Assembly: GCA_020435965.1 (NCBI GenBank)
Contig: JAGQYS010000021.1
Coordinates: 1-55,904 of the forward strand
Direction of reading: 5' to 3'
DNA: 55,904 nucleotides
DNA from: Flavobacteriaceae bacterium
GTDB taxonomy: Bacteria; Bacteroidota; Bacteroidia; Flavobacteriales; Flavobacteriaceae
How positions within the stretch are numbered: the stretch's first letter is position 1; every line of letters begins with the position of its first letter. Positions 8,467-20,800 of the stretch are shown piece after piece. The notes under the pieces are model-generated. The model was given only the letters and a program-made list of their open reading frames with translations, did no database searches and was not told where the DNA came from. Both the position numbers and the translations under genes were made by a program.

Positions 8467-8474
8467 TAAATTTG
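8467..8474 (+). promoter_or_regulatory. Consensus Bacteroidetes -7 element
   Basis: TAAATTTG, a perfect TAnnTTTG, with a TTG about 21 bp upstream as possible -33. It precedes the ATG at 8500. No code A or B box is present. Confidence 0.6.
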
Positions 8475-8499
8475 CGATATAAACCCTTAAATCGTAACC

Positions 8500-8937
8500 A
8501 TGAAAAAGCTTATTTTAATTAGTTTTTTGTTTGTATTTGGTATTGGCTTTTCTCAAAGCAAGAATGAACCTCAGAGTATTATCAGCAATGATGTTGGTAT
8601 AAAAAAATATCATAACAAAGAAGAATTAGACCGCATGGAAAAAGGCGAATTACTAGGCTTATATATTGAGCGTATAGAAAGCCTTGTAAAAACCTTACCT
8701 TATATAGCATTTGCCACCAAACCTGGAAAGACTATGTCTACGTTTGGTATTCCTAACACCAAAGAAAACAGAAACACCCTTGAGGATAAGGTTGAAGCAA
8801 CAAATGATTTCCTTGAAAACACTATTGAATTCCAAAAGAAAATGTTGCCGTATTCTGATAAGAGTAACCTAATTGCTGCAATTTTATTTTATGAACAAAC
8901 CATGAAGTCGTTGCATGAGTATAGTGAGTTTAACTAG
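8500..8937 (+). CDS. Secreted hypothetical protein
   Basis: 145 residues with a clear signal peptide (MKKLILISFLFVFGIGFSQ, cleavage after about 19). The mature part is helical and charged, with ELLGLYIERIESLVKTLPYIAF followed by a GIPNTKENRNTLEDKVEATN segment. I recognise no domain. Its single-gene transcript is bounded by a consensus promoter and a hairpin terminator, so it is likely a real, independently expressed gene. Confidence 0.75.
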   Translation: MKKLILISFLFVFGIGFSQSKNEPQSIISNDVGIKKYHNKEELDRMEKGELLGLYIERIESLVKTLPYIAFATKPGKTMSTFGIPNTKENRNTLEDKVEATNDFLENTIEFQKKMLPYSDKSNLIAAILFYEQTMKSLHEYSEFN

Positions 8938-9005
8938 ATTTTAAGGCCCATTTAAATTAAGTAAAGAGAAGAGATTTCTGATTTTTAATACTTAAAAATA
9001 TTTAT

Positions 9006-9028
9006 AAAGCTATATTTTTTATAGCTTT
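9006..9028 (+). terminator. Terminator after the secreted hypothetical gene
   Basis: Inverted repeat AAAGCTATA (9006-9014) / TATAGCTTT (9020-9028), followed by a T/C-rich run on the plus strand. It lies 70 bp after the stop at 8937. Confidence 0.7.
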
Positions 9029-9157
9029 TTCTTTTTCCCCTAATGCAAAAGTGTTTTTCTTACATTTTTAATAATTATGAATAAAATAGTTTAACATAAG
9101 TTAATAGCAACATCATAATTGTAGGAAAAATAATATAATATTATGCTTTTCATCGAA

Positions 9158-9165
9158 TAATTTTG
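9158..9165 (+). promoter_or_regulatory. Consensus -7 element before the beta-helix gene
   Basis: TAATTTTG, perfect TAnnTTTG, 57 bp before the ATG at 9222. The region between 8938 and 9221 otherwise shows only the preceding terminator. Confidence 0.55.
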
Positions 9166-9221
9166 CATTTAATAGGTTTATTGTCTAGGTTTGAATCACT
9201 AAATAAACTTAAACTTTTGTT

Positions 9222-10526
9222 ATGAAAAACTTTACCCAAATCATATTTCTTTTATTTTTTGCCATAGGATGTGTTACAGCACAACAAGAAAAAGGAATAG
9301 TAGGAGTTAACAATTGGTTGAACAATTGGACAGAATTTGATTCTAATTCAATTGACTATGGAGAACCTACCCAAATACTTGCAGGTAGTATAACCAAAGA
9401 CATGACACTTTCTAAAAAGCATATATATATGTTAATGGGAAATGTGTTTGTTATAAATAATGCAACCCTGAATATTGAGCCAGGTACAGTAATAATTGGC
9501 GATTATGAATCTAAAGCTTCACTTACCATTGCAAGTGGTTCTAAAATTATTGCAGAAGGTGAAGAAACAGACCCAATAGTTTTTACCTCCAATAGAGGTG
9601 TTAAAAGAGCAGGAGATTGGGGAGGTATTGTCATACTTGGTGATGCACCAAGCAATAAATTTGGCAATGGATCTGTAGCTTCATTTTACCCACAACTTAC
9701 AGCTTCAGACTATGTATATACAAATCATGGAGGCGATAATGCTATTGGTTCTTCGGGTGTTTTAAGATTTGTAAGAATAGAATATGCTGGAAAAAGAATT
9801 AAAGGCAATGGCAACTTTAATGGCTTGCTTTTGGCTAGCGTAGGAAACCAAACAATTCTAGAAAATATTATGGTTAGTCATTCAGCTGGCAATTCATTTG
9901 AAATTTGGGGAGGAGATGTTATCATGGAAAATCTTGTGTCTTATAAATCTAATGGAAACGATTATAAGTTTAATTATGGTACTCAATCTCAAATATACAA
10001 TTCTTTAGCTGTTAGGCATCCTTATGTATCAAACAGTAATGGAGCTAGATGTATGCAAATTAAATCTTATGATAGAAAGGAAGAAGTAGACTTTACCAAA
10101 AAGGGGACTTTGGTTGTTGCACAGAATATAACATTGCTCAATAATAGTGATGATTTAAAATCAGATATTGAAGCTGGATTAGTAAAAGAAGCTGTATTTG
10201 TAGGCGAGAACGCTTCATTAAACATGAGTAAAAGTGTTATTTCTGGTTTTAATCCTGCGGTATTACTTGATGAAAACACATCGATTAATCAAGAAAACCT
10301 TGAAAAGATCAAGTTTACAGATATGTATTTTAATAATTGTAACGGAAACATCTTTACTGAATACAACTCAAACAATGAAGACTTAGAAAACTGGTATGGA
10401 AATAGAGCATTTTTTAATGTTTACTCAAAAGGTAACGATGCAGAGACTTTCATAAATATTAAAAATCAAAAAAGACCAGACTTCAGATTGCAAATCAACA
10501 AAATATTAGCATCAAACGATGATTAA
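9222..10526 (+). CDS. Secreted parallel beta-helix-like protein
   Basis: 434 residues, signal peptide cleaved near VTAQ (about residue 20). The sequence pattern LNIEPGTVIIGDY...IIAEGEETDPIVFTSN and RAGDWGGIVILGDAPSN is the right-handed beta-helix type found in many Bacteroidetes surface proteins, sometimes labelled as multidrug transporter by transfer errors. No T9SS C-terminal sorting domain is recognisable (the end is DFRLQINKILASNDD), so it may be periplasmic or secreted. It precedes the gliding locus but is separated by 168 bp. Confidence 0.75.
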   Translation: MKNFTQIIFLLFFAIGCVTAQQEKGIVGVNNWLNNWTEFDSNSIDYGEPTQILAGSITKDMTLSKKHIYMLMGNVFVINNATLNIEPGTVIIGDYESKASLTIASGSKIIAEGEETDPIVFTSNRGVKRAGDWGGIVILGDAPSNKFGNGSVASFYPQLTASDYVYTNHGGDNAIGSSGVLRFVRIEYAGKRIKGNGNFNGLLLASVGNQTILENIMVSHSAGNSFEIWGGDVIMENLVSYKSNGNDYKFNYGTQSQIYNSLAVRHPYVSNSNGARCMQIKSYDRKEEVDFTKKGTLVVAQNITLLNNSDDLKSDIEAGLVKEAVFVGENASLNMSKSVISGFNPAVLLDENTSINQENLEKIKFTDMYFNNCNGNIFTEYNSNNEDLENWYGNRAFFNVYSKGNDAETFINIKNQKRPDFRLQINKILASNDD

Positions 10527-10694
10527 TATATAATGACAAAAATGTTTATTACATGACTCTATAAATACTTAAGCTTTCTCATTAAAATTATTGTAACCTT
10601 TTTAATAAAGCTAAGAAATTATAGCTTATTTGTTTTAAACAAAAATAGTATCAATAGATATTTATTTAAAACATTATAACTGGTTAAAAAAAAT

Positions 10695-12140
10695 ATGATG
10701 AGAAACTTTACTATTACTAATTTACTTGTTGTTTTTCTTATGTCTTTCACTAATAATATTAGTGCACAGATAGTAATTAGTACACCAAGTTTAGGTTTTA
10801 ATCAAGCCTGTGCGAGTGATTCTTTTAACACATATTATGTCACTTTCAATTTCTCACCAGAATCTAATTTAAATGCATCCAACCAATTCATTATAGAACT
10901 TTCTGATGAATCTGGTAGTTTTTCAAACCCAACAACAGTTTACACATCTGCTCAAGGAGCAGTTACAGCCTCTCCAGCAACTTTAGGGTTTTCATTGCCA
11001 ACAACAACATCTGGTGAGAATTATAAGGTTAGAATAAAAAGTACTGCTCCAGCAGCAACGAGTACTGGTTCAGTTTCTTTTGCAGCTTATTATAAACTCC
11101 AAGACGAACCATTTTCAATTAACAATCTAATAGGAACAGCAGTTTACTGTTCAGGAAGTAGTTACTTATTAACCATTGATAATCCAGGTGCTGAATCAAA
11201 CAATTCACCACTACAATATCCTTCATTAACATTTAATTGGTATAAGGAAACTGGTCCAACTACATCAATCTTTGTTGCTTCTGGAGAAACGCTTATAGTG
11301 AGCGAACCAGGAACTTATTTTGTTGAAACCAATTATGGTAGTTGTACTTCTGAATCCTTTTCCAACCGTGTAACAGTTAGTGAAGCATCTTCTGGAAACA
11401 CAACTTCAACCATTAGCTCAAGCCTTGGTAATCCATACTGTTCAACTCAAGGCGCAACAACACTTAGTGCCATAAATGGAAATAGTTATAAGTGGTATAA
11501 AGATGGTGAAGAAATTTCTGGAGCTACAGAACAAATGTTAGTAACAAACGAATCTGGATTTTACGAAGTGAGTATTGATTTGGGCGATTGTACTGCTAGT
11601 GCTTCAATTAATCTTGAGAATACAGGCTTCACCAGTAGTATCGATGTTGATGAAACAAACATGTTAGAAGAAGGTGAAACACTTATGGTAACTGTTACTA
11701 CAACTGCAAATACTCCAGAATTTGTTTGGTATTTAAATGGTAATGTCATTACAAGTGCTAATAGCAATGTTTATGAAGCTTCAGCTACAGGAAATTATAA
11801 AGTAGTTGTTACACAAACCATTGGTTGTAATGCTTCAACTGAACACAATTTTGCTATAGTTGAACCATTTCCAGATGTTGGGAATATTCCAAATCTAATA
11901 AGTCCAAATGGCGACAATATAAATGATACTTGGGTAATACCACAAGCTTATGTATCTGGAACAAATACAGAAGTGATTATTATGGATGCTTATGGGAAAG
12001 TGGTACTTAAAACAAATAATTATCAAAATAATTGGCCTCAAGACGAGATAAATTTTAAAAGTGTAAACCCTGTTTATTATTACGTTATCACAACACCAAA
12101 TAATAACACCAAAAAGGGTTCTATAACAGTAATAAAATAA
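10695..12140 (+). CDS. T9SS-exported protein with type B (gliding-motility) C-terminal domain
   Basis: 481 residues. A signal peptide (ending NISA) is followed by Ig/PKD-like beta-sandwich segments (about 30-380; repeated pattern of FNWYKETG and YKWYKDGEEISGATE with paired cysteines). A type B sorting domain covers the last ~90 residues: NLISPNGDNINDTWVIPQ, VIIMDAYGKVV, YYYVITTPNNN. It is expected to cross the outer membrane through T9SS and stay at the surface. Its stop codon abuts the ATG of the next gene, a PorP/SprF-like protein, the usual partner arrangement for type B substrates. Confidence 0.88.
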   Translation: MMRNFTITNLLVVFLMSFTNNISAQIVISTPSLGFNQACASDSFNTYYVTFNFSPESNLNASNQFIIELSDESGSFSNPTTVYTSAQGAVTASPATLGFSLPTTTSGENYKVRIKSTAPAATSTGSVSFAAYYKLQDEPFSINNLIGTAVYCSGSSYLLTIDNPGAESNNSPLQYPSLTFNWYKETGPTTSIFVASGETLIVSEPGTYFVETNYGSCTSESFSNRVTVSEASSGNTTSTISSSLGNPYCSTQGATTLSAINGNSYKWYKDGEEISGATEQMLVTNESGFYEVSIDLGDCTASASINLENTGFTSSIDVDETNMLEEGETLMVTVTTTANTPEFVWYLNGNVITSANSNVYEASATGNYKVVVTQTIGCNASTEHNFAIVEPFPDVGNIPNLISPNGDNINDTWVIPQAYVSGTNTEVIIMDAYGKVVLKTNNYQNNWPQDEINFKSVNPVYYYVITTPNNNTKKGSITVIK

Positions 12141-14771
12141 ATGAAGATTAACGTATTAATCATATTGATTTTTTTCTGTGCAACACAGGTCTCCTTCTCT
12201 CAAGAAGATGGAGTGGCTTCGCTTGCAATTCCAGTAAGAAACTCTTTAAGATTCAATAGATTTAATCTTAACCCAACGTTTAGTTTTGTTAGAGAACAAA
12301 ATAAATATATCAGTTTTACCAATAAGAGGGAATGGGTTCAATTTGCTGATGCACCAATGACATATTTAGCAAGTTTCTCAGGAAGATTCAGTGAAAATAT
12401 TGGAGTAGGGGTTGGCTTGTTTCAACAAAATTATGGTGTGTTAACGTCTTTTGGAGGCATTTTAAATTTCGCCTATAACGCAAGACTTGCTCAAGAAAAC
12501 AACTTAACCTTTGGTTTAAACTTAGGTGTTTATAAAAGCGGCATTAACGAAGGCAATGTGGTAACCAATACTCCAGACCCTTCATTAAATAATATTCCTT
12601 CTAATTTTTTATTGAGCATAAATCCTGGGATTAATTACGGAACTCAATTTTTTGATTTTGGCTTATCAGTAAACAATTTGGTACAGTATAACATAAATTC
12701 ATCGGAGTTTATTGAAGAAGACCCTAAACAAAGTATCCAAGCACATATCATGTACACAGGTTATATGGATTCTAGTGGTTTTTTTGATGAAAGCAAATTT
12801 TCAACTTTGGTGAGATCAGAATTTCAAAAGGATAATACCATTGTTTCCGGAGTTATAATGCTTACAGTTCCTAAAGGAATTTGGGGACAAGCAGGTTATA
12901 ACACTATTTATGGTTTTTCCGGAGGATTAGGGTTAAATATTACAGAACAAATTGCTATAGAATATAATTTTGAAAAGGCTGTTGGAGATTTAACAACTTT
13001 TGGACCTTCGCATGAAATTACACTAGCTTATAAATTCAAGAAGAAAGAGAACTACTATTATGGAGGCAATGATGAAGAAACAGCTTTTGTATTACCTAAA
13101 AAGCGTAGAAAAGTTCTAGCGAACGCCAATACAAGTGCTCAAATAAAATCAAGAAAAACAAGAGCTGAAGAAGCTCGATTAGCTCAAGAAGCAGCAGCTA
13201 AAGCCAAAGCAGACGAGGAGGCACGAATTGCAGAAGAAAAACTTAAAGAAATAGAACTTCAGGCTAAGGCTAAAAAAGAAGAGGAAGCTCGATTAGCACA
13301 AGAGGCAGCATCCAAAGCCAAAGCAGACGAGGAAGCACGTATTGCGGCTGAGAAACTTAAAGAAATAGAACTTCAGGCTAAGGCTAAAAAAGAAGAGGAA
13401 GCTCGATTAACTCAAGAAGCAGCAGCTAAAGCCAAAGCATACGAGGAGGCACGAATTGCAGAAGAAAAACTTAAAGAAATAGAACTTCAGGCTAAGGCTA
13501 AAAAAGAAGAAGAAGCTCGATTAGCACAAGAGGCAGCATCCAAAGCCAAAGCAGACGAGGAAGCACGAATTGCAGAAGAAAAACTTAAAGAAATAGAACT
13601 TCAGGCTAAGGCTAAAAAAGAAGAGGAAGCTCGATTAGCACAAGAGGCAGCATCCAAAGCCAAAGCAGACGAGGAGGCACGCATTGCAGAAGAAAAACTT
13701 AAAGAAATAGAACTTCAGGCTAAGGCTAAAAAAGAAGAGGAAGCTCGATTAACTCAAGAAGCAGCAGCTAAAGCCAAAGCAGACGAGGAGGCACGTATTG
13801 CGGCTGAGAAACTTAAAGAAATAGAGCTTAAAGCTAAAGCTGATAAAGATGCACGTTTGGCTGCTGAAGCTGCAGTTGAATTAGAAGTGACACATAAAGA
13901 CGAGTTGGCAATTTCAATGTTCAAAATAACTGAAGCTGCAGAAACTTCAAAAGCAAAACAAGAGCAATTATTGACTCAACTTAACGAAGCTATAGAAAAT
14001 AAGAACAACGACCTTAAAGATTTAAAAGAAGAAAACGATTTAAGCGAACAAGGTATTTATCAGGCGCCAAAGCCTTTTAAAAGTGTTGCTGCCGAAAATC
14101 AAGCATTAGAAGCTTTATTGTTGAATGTAGATAATTCTATTAATGAGAGAAATAAAAACATTACAGATTTAGAAAATCAATATAATGAAAGACTTAAAAA
14201 AGTATCTAATACAAATGATGCAACCAATAAGTATTATAGAGATGTAATACAAAAATTAAAAGGAGATCAACAACGGTCTGTTCAAGAAAAAGCATCATTG
14301 ATTACAAGGCTAGATGCTATTAAAATAGGAATTGAGTTTGAACGTAAACGTAGAATTAAACGTGCTGTTTATGATAATGAAGAAGATAGATATCAAAAAG
14401 ATAGAGCGACCTTAAATCAGATAAAACAAAGTACAGCTGTTGGTACGAGCCAATTTGCAGAAGATGACTTTGATTTTGGTGAAGAACGTATTTTGGATAA
14501 CATACAAATTGTAAAAAATGTAAAAAATGAAGAAAATGGCTATTATGGTGTTTTAGCAATTCATTCAGATGTGAGCAAGAGAGATGAATTTATAACAAAA
14601 ACAATAGCCTCAGGACAAGCAAATGTTAACTTCTTTTATGATGTTAATACAAGCAAATATTATATTTATTATGAGAAATTTAATAGCATTGATGAAGCTA
14701 AAAGAGCAATGCAGTCAAGTGACACAAAGCCTTATAGCAGTAAAATGTCTATAGTGAAAATTGAAAATTAA
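12141..14771 (+). CDS. PorP/SprF-type outer membrane protein with coiled-coil repeat extension and SPOR-like end
   Basis: 876 residues. Residues 1-20 are a signal peptide; about 25-310 form a PorP/SprF-like barrel domain (SLRFNRFNLNPTFSFVREQN, ending in ITLAYKFKKKENYYY). From about 345 to 575 lie six near-identical 38-residue Ala/Glu/Lys repeats predicted to be helical, then more coiled coil (about 575-770) and a C-terminal segment of about 70 residues (NGYYGVLAIHSDVSKRDEF ... DEAKRAMQS) resembling SPOR domains that bind peptidoglycan. SprF proteins help SprB-type adhesins cross T9SS; the extension could span the periplasm to the wall (inference). It starts directly at the preceding stop. Confidence 0.82.
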   Translation: MKINVLIILIFFCATQVSFSQEDGVASLAIPVRNSLRFNRFNLNPTFSFVREQNKYISFTNKREWVQFADAPMTYLASFSGRFSENIGVGVGLFQQNYGVLTSFGGILNFAYNARLAQENNLTFGLNLGVYKSGINEGNVVTNTPDPSLNNIPSNFLLSINPGINYGTQFFDFGLSVNNLVQYNINSSEFIEEDPKQSIQAHIMYTGYMDSSGFFDESKFSTLVRSEFQKDNTIVSGVIMLTVPKGIWGQAGYNTIYGFSGGLGLNITEQIAIEYNFEKAVGDLTTFGPSHEITLAYKFKKKENYYYGGNDEETAFVLPKKRRKVLANANTSAQIKSRKTRAEEARLAQEAAAKAKADEEARIAEEKLKEIELQAKAKKEEEARLAQEAASKAKADEEARIAAEKLKEIELQAKAKKEEEARLTQEAAAKAKAYEEARIAEEKLKEIELQAKAKKEEEARLAQEAASKAKADEEARIAEEKLKEIELQAKAKKEEEARLAQEAASKAKADEEARIAEEKLKEIELQAKAKKEEEARLTQEAAAKAKADEEARIAAEKLKEIELKAKADKDARLAAEAAVELEVTHKDELAISMFKITEAAETSKAKQEQLLTQLNEAIENKNNDLKDLKEENDLSEQGIYQAPKPFKSVAAENQALEALLLNVDNSINERNKNITDLENQYNERLKKVSNTNDATNKYYRDVIQKLKGDQQRSVQEKASLITRLDAIKIGIEFERKRRIKRAVYDNEEDRYQKDRATLNQIKQSTAVGTSQFAEDDFDFGEERILDNIQIVKNVKNEENGYYGVLAIHSDVSKRDEFITKTIASGQANVNFFYDVNTSKYYIYYEKFNSIDEAKRAMQSSDTKPYSSKMSIVKIEN
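13173..13856 (+). repeat. Six tandem 114-bp repeats in the SprF-like gene
   Basis: The 8-mer GCTCGATT recurs at 13173, 13287, 13401, 13515, 13629 and 13743, exactly 114 bp (38 codons) apart, with only scattered changes between units. The sixth unit degrades near its end. Third-position changes are few, which indicates recent expansion or gene conversion. Confidence 0.95.
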
Positions 14772-14839
14772 AACATAGTTAGTTAGACGTAGCATTTTTT
14801 GTCGTTGCCCCACGAAAAAGATGTAAAATAAATACCATC

Positions 14840-17800
14840 ATGAAAAAACCTACTTATATTAAAACTTCCCTTGTTGTTGTATTACTATTATTTGGTTTAC
14901 AAGTTTTTGCACAAAATTATGTGCCATTTACTCCTAGATTCAATCAAGATGTAAAAGGTGACATCGTATTGATAGGAAATAATATTCTAGGACCAGATAA
15001 TAATGCATTTAATGATACTACTGTATACAATCATAATGTTGATATGCGTTATATTGATATTGATGGAGACGCATCGACATTTAGTTCGAGTAGTGCAGAT
15101 CTTACCATAGCCAACCCAAATTGTTATCAAATTATTCATGCTGGATTATATTGGGGAGCAGTAACTGACGGTCCAGAACCAATAACTGATGTTAAGTTTA
15201 AAGGACCAGTAGGAGGCTATAATGATATAACAGGAACCATTATTTATAATTCTAATGGAGTTTCTGTTGATGGTGGTGATAGTTTTTCATATGCCTGTTA
15301 TGCAGATGTAACGTCTATTGTAACTAGTTTGGGAACTGATCTAGGCACCTATACTGTAGCCAATGTGTCGAGCGCACAAGGAGAAACATCTACTTTTAAT
15401 CCTTATAATGGTACAGGCTATTCAGCTGGATGGTCACTTTTTATAGTATATGAGGACCCAACACTTCCAGGGAAATCCATTACAAGTTTTGATGGATTTA
15501 GTGCAATTAGTGTCCCAGGAGGTAATCCATCATTGAATATTCCAGTATCTGGTTTTAGAACGATTCCTGCACCTGCTCCAGTGAGAGCGAATTTTGCATT
15601 TGCAACTTTAGAAGGCGATAGTCCAATTTTAGGAGATCAATTACTGCTTAATGGTTTAAATCTCTCAACAGCAGATAGACCTGCTACAAACTTTTTTAAT
15701 AGTTCTGTAACTCAGTTAAGTGCTTTACCAGTAAATAATAGAAATCCTAATAGTACCAATACATTAGGGTTTGATACTGGAGTCATGGTCGTCCCAAACC
15801 CAGGAAATACAGTAATAGCAAATGACGCAACAAATGCAACAGTCCGTTTAGAAACCAGTGGAGATACATATTTTCCATATTTTTTCGCTTTAGCAGTTGA
15901 TATTATTGAACCTCATATTGTACTCACAAAAATAGTTGAGGACACTGTTGGAAATGATATAGGAGGACAAACTGTAAACCTTGGTGATGAGCTAAATTAT
16001 GTAATTGGGTTTCAAAACACAGGGAATGATGATGCCACGAATCTTATTATTAGAGATATTCTTCCTACAAACATTATTTTTAATTATCCAACAGATATTG
16101 TTTCGTTACCTCCAGGTGTAACAGTTCAAAGTTATAACCCTGTTACCAGAGAAATTGTTTTTGAAGTAGACAATTCAGTAGTTGAAGAAAATGATCCAGT
16201 TTTAGAAATCCGTTTCAAAGTAACTGTTGTAACTGATTGTAGTTTATTGAGTGATGCATGTTCTAATATTATTAGTAACCAAGCTTATGCAACTTATAAC
16301 GGAACATTAAATCCATCTTTCACAATTACTGACGATCCTAGTATAAGTAGTAATACAGGTTGTTTATTAACTCCTGCAGCAACTAACTTTTTAGCAGATC
16401 TTAATTGTACTTTTAATGAAGATGTGATATTATGTGGTGCAAGTGTGGTTTTAACTGCAGCAAATGGATACGATTCTTATTCATGGTCTACTAGTATTAC
16501 TGGTACACCTGAAATTGGTACTACACAGTCCATAACGGTTACTGCGCCAGGAACGTATTATGTATTTAATACAGCTACTGCACCTTGCCAATCTATTGTG
16601 CAGGAATTTAATGTAATTACTTTTGGAGCAAATGTTACAAACCCTGTTTTGCCTTATGCTGATGAAGTAGTTACCTGCCCTGATGATGGAAAATTACTTC
16701 CAAATTTTTATCTGTGTGGTGCAAATGATTCAAGGTTTATTCAAACAAATATTTCAGATGCCACATCAATTATATGGGAAAAATTAGACGAATCAAGTTG
16801 TACTGCTGTTACCAACCAAGATTGTGCAAATGAAGACGGAACATGTGTATGGAACCAAGTGGCTACTGGCCCTGATTATTTAATTGATACAGCTGGACAA
16901 TACAGATTAACATTAAATTATCCAGGTGGTTGTTTCAATCAGTTTTATTTTAATGTTTATACAAATTTATTGGTTCCTACAGTGACATCAAAAGATATAA
17001 TATGTACAACTCCTGGAGAAATAGTAGTAGGAAATGTTCCTAGTGGTTATGAATATAGTATTGATGGTGTTAACTATCAAACAAGTAATGTTTTTACAGT
17101 TACAACACCTGGAATTTATAGTGTATATATAAGACAAATTGGAGTTTCTCCAAATCCTTGTATTTTTTCAGTTCCTGATGTTCAAATTAGAGAAAGAGAT
17201 TTTACAGTTTCAACTATCATTACGCAACCATATTGTAATGGAGAGTTAGGAAGTGTACATATTGCTGCTAACGATGTAGAACCTCAGTATTACTTTTCAA
17301 TTTATCAAGGAGCAACGCTTATAAACAGTGTTGGTCCAATTACTGCAAGTGATTATACGTTTAGCAATCTTAATCCTGGAATTTATACAGTGAATGTTTC
17401 TACTGATGATGGTTGTGTTTTTTCAGGTGATATAGAAATTATTGAGCCTCCATTATTAACTGTTACAGCAGCACTAACAAAACCACTTACTTGTACAGAT
17501 GGTGAGATTACTGTTTATCCATTAGGAGGAACGCCTCCTTATTTCTATTTTGTAAATAGTACCACAGTGTTTCAAACAACACCTTTAATTACAGTAACTT
17601 CAGCAGGAGTTTATAATATTACAGTGGTTGATTCTAATAACTGTTCTGCTGATACTACAATCACTGTAGAGGCTTCGCCAGCTCCAGACTTTAATATTAC
17701 TACAACAGATATTTTATGTTCTGATGCTGGAGATGTTGGAACTATTACGATTAACGTTACAAATCCTAATGGTAATACCTTAGAGTACAGTATAGATGGT

Positions 17801-20800
17801 GGAACAACTTTCTTTAATTCACCTGTATTCACAGGACTTGCAGCAGGAAACTATGATGTAGTGGTTCAATATACACTAGGAACAGATGTGTGTACAACTG
17901 ATCCGCAAACTGTGACCATTAATGCAACAGATGCTATTGATGGTACAGCAACACTTACAACAAATTATACGTGTACTACAGATGGAGTTATTACTGTTAC
18001 TGGTGTTACAGGTGGTACGCCTCCTTATATGTACAGTATTGATGGTATTAATTTTCAATCAGGAAATACGTTTACAGGATTAACTTCAGGTACGTATACA
18101 ATTACTATTCAAGATGCAAATGTCTGTACTTTTGTAACTGCCACAATTACAATTGATCCTTTAGATCCACCAACAGACCTAACATTTAGTCACACACCTT
18201 TAAGTTGTCCAGCACTAACTTCAGATGTGACCATAACAAGTACAACAGGAGGAACAGCACCTTTAGAGTATCAAATTATTGCTCCAGCTGCTTCAGCAAC
18301 AGTATATCAATCATCGAATATATTTGTTGGTTTGTCTCCTGGAACTTATACATTCCAAGTAAGAGATGCTAATGAATGTACTTATATAGAATCTTATACA
18401 ATTCCACCTTTGCCACCATTAACAGTGAGTACTGTTTTAACCAAAGATTTAGACTGTACTGCATCACCAGATGCCATTATTACTGGAACAATTTCTGGAG
18501 GAACACCACCATTTACTTATGCAGTATCCATTAATGGAGGAGGTTACACATCATTAGGAGCTACAGGATCACCATTTACTTATTCTGCAGCTACAGATGG
18601 AGCTTACCAATTTCAAATAACTGATGCTAATGGTTGTATTGTTGAATCTGGAGTACAAACTGTAAATGCCATTTCATTACCAGAAATATTGTCGGTAACG
18701 TCGACACCAAATATTTGCAATGGAGATTCTAATGGTTCAATTGATGTTACCATTAATACGTCGGTTGGAACACCACCTTTTGTAATTAATGTGTATAACG
18801 ATACGACAAGCACAGATTATGGAACCCAAACAAGCGGACTTCCAGCTGGCGATTATACCATTACCTTAACAGATGCAAAATCATGTACAGATACTGCAAC
18901 GATTACAATTGCTGAACCAGATCCAATAATAGTAAATTACCATTCAGTAGATATTACGTGTAGTGCTGGAGGTGTTTCGCAAGGATCTATTATAATTGAT
19001 AGTGTAACAGGTGGTACAGCACCTTATAATTACTTTGTTACAGGAACTAATGGATACTCAGCTTCAGAACTGAATGCTTCTGGCACCACGTCAACAACTT
19101 TTGATGTTGTCGATTTCGGATTATATCAAATTAATATAGTAGATGCCAATGGTTGTTCAGTGTTATTTCAAGATGTATTGGTGGCATCACCACCAAATGA
19201 TTTGGATATTACCATTACCTCAACGGTTGATTGTTCTCTTGGAGGAGAAGCTGTTGTAAGCATTGGAACAACTTTAGTTGGCACAGGCCCTTTTTATTTT
19301 GATATTTATAATGGAACTATTCCACCTCCACCACCTGGAGGAACTTGGATTCCAGAATCGCCACCTGGAAGTCAATCAACTATCTTTACAGGTTTGACTC
19401 CTGGAGTTACGTATACGTTTATAGTTTATGATGCTTCTACAGGTTGTAGTTATTTTGAAACCGCAACGTCACCAATTCCCACGAATTCAACATTGACAGC
19501 TGATGCTGTAACAGCTAACAATATCACTTGTGTTGGAAGTGCAGATGGAAATGTATCATTTACTATTAATAGCATTTATGGAGTTCCAACAGATGTTGAT
19601 TATGAAATTTTTGATTCTTTATCAACCACTACAACTGGAATTACTGGATCAGGAACAGTTCCAGCTGGAGGTTCATTGGTGGTAAACAATTTAGGACCAT
19701 TACCTTATGGAACGTATTTCGTTTTAATTACTGAAACCTCTGGACCAAATGCTGGCTGTTCAGTTGTTACAGTTCCTTTCAATATTACAGAATCAGCATT
19801 CGATTTAAATATCTCTGCTACAGTTGATCAAAATGCGAATTGTAATCCAAATTCTGGAGTAATTACAGCTATAGCAACTGATGGAACAGCACCTTACGTT
19901 TATCAATTAACTACATCAGCAACACCACCATTACCAACAGATCCTTTTTGGGCTTCTGCAAGTGTTTTTAATGCAGATGCAAATAGTTACTATGTGCATG
20001 TTATGGATGCTTATGGATGTATTAGAACAACTCCAGTAATTGTATTACCTAACGATCCTGAACCTGTTATTGATGCTACAGTAACTAATCAATGTACTGT
20101 AACAGAAGGTAATTTTGAAATAGATGTCACTTTAATCAGTGCAGGAATTGCACCTTATAGTTATAGTATTGATGGTGGTGCTTTTCAACCACTTGTTGCG
20201 CCTTTTACCATTTCAAATTTAGTATCAGGAACGCATACTGTTGAAGTACAAGATGCTAATGGTTGTGGCAATTTGGTGTCAATAGATATTGCTGCTCCTT
20301 TAGAAATAATTCCTGACGTTACTGCGATTGCAACGTGTAATGATGATGATGGTCAAATAACAATCTCAGGTTCTGGAGGAACAGGTTCTTATACTTATGC
20401 TATTAGCCCTAATCCAGCTTCGATAACCTTGGCAGGAAATGTGTTTTCTGGTGTTCCATCAGGATCATATACAGTTACAATTACAGATTCAGTAACTTTA
20501 TGTACTGCAAATGTTGAGGTATTTGTGCCTTCAGCAACACTTCCAACATTCACTACAACACCAACAGCTGTAACTTGTTTTGGAGACAATTCTGGTTCAT
20601 TTGAAATGAATGTAAGTGGTTATACAGGATCTTATAACTATGAAGTGTTTGATAGTACAAGTACATCAGTCTTTGGAGTCGTTGGTGCAAACACATCAAC
20701 AAACCCAATAACGGTTACAGGATTAACTTCAGGAACTTATACAGTGGTCATTACTGAAACAGCAAGTCCGTTTTGTTCTAATACTAATGATGTAATTATT

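Noticed and set aside
9222..10526. Multidrug transporter
   Set aside because: Similar proteins are sometimes labelled this way, but there are no membrane helices; the pattern is a secreted beta-helix.
13173..13856. CRISPR array or mobile repeat
   Set aside because: The repeats are head-to-tail, in frame, without spacers and encode a coiled coil.
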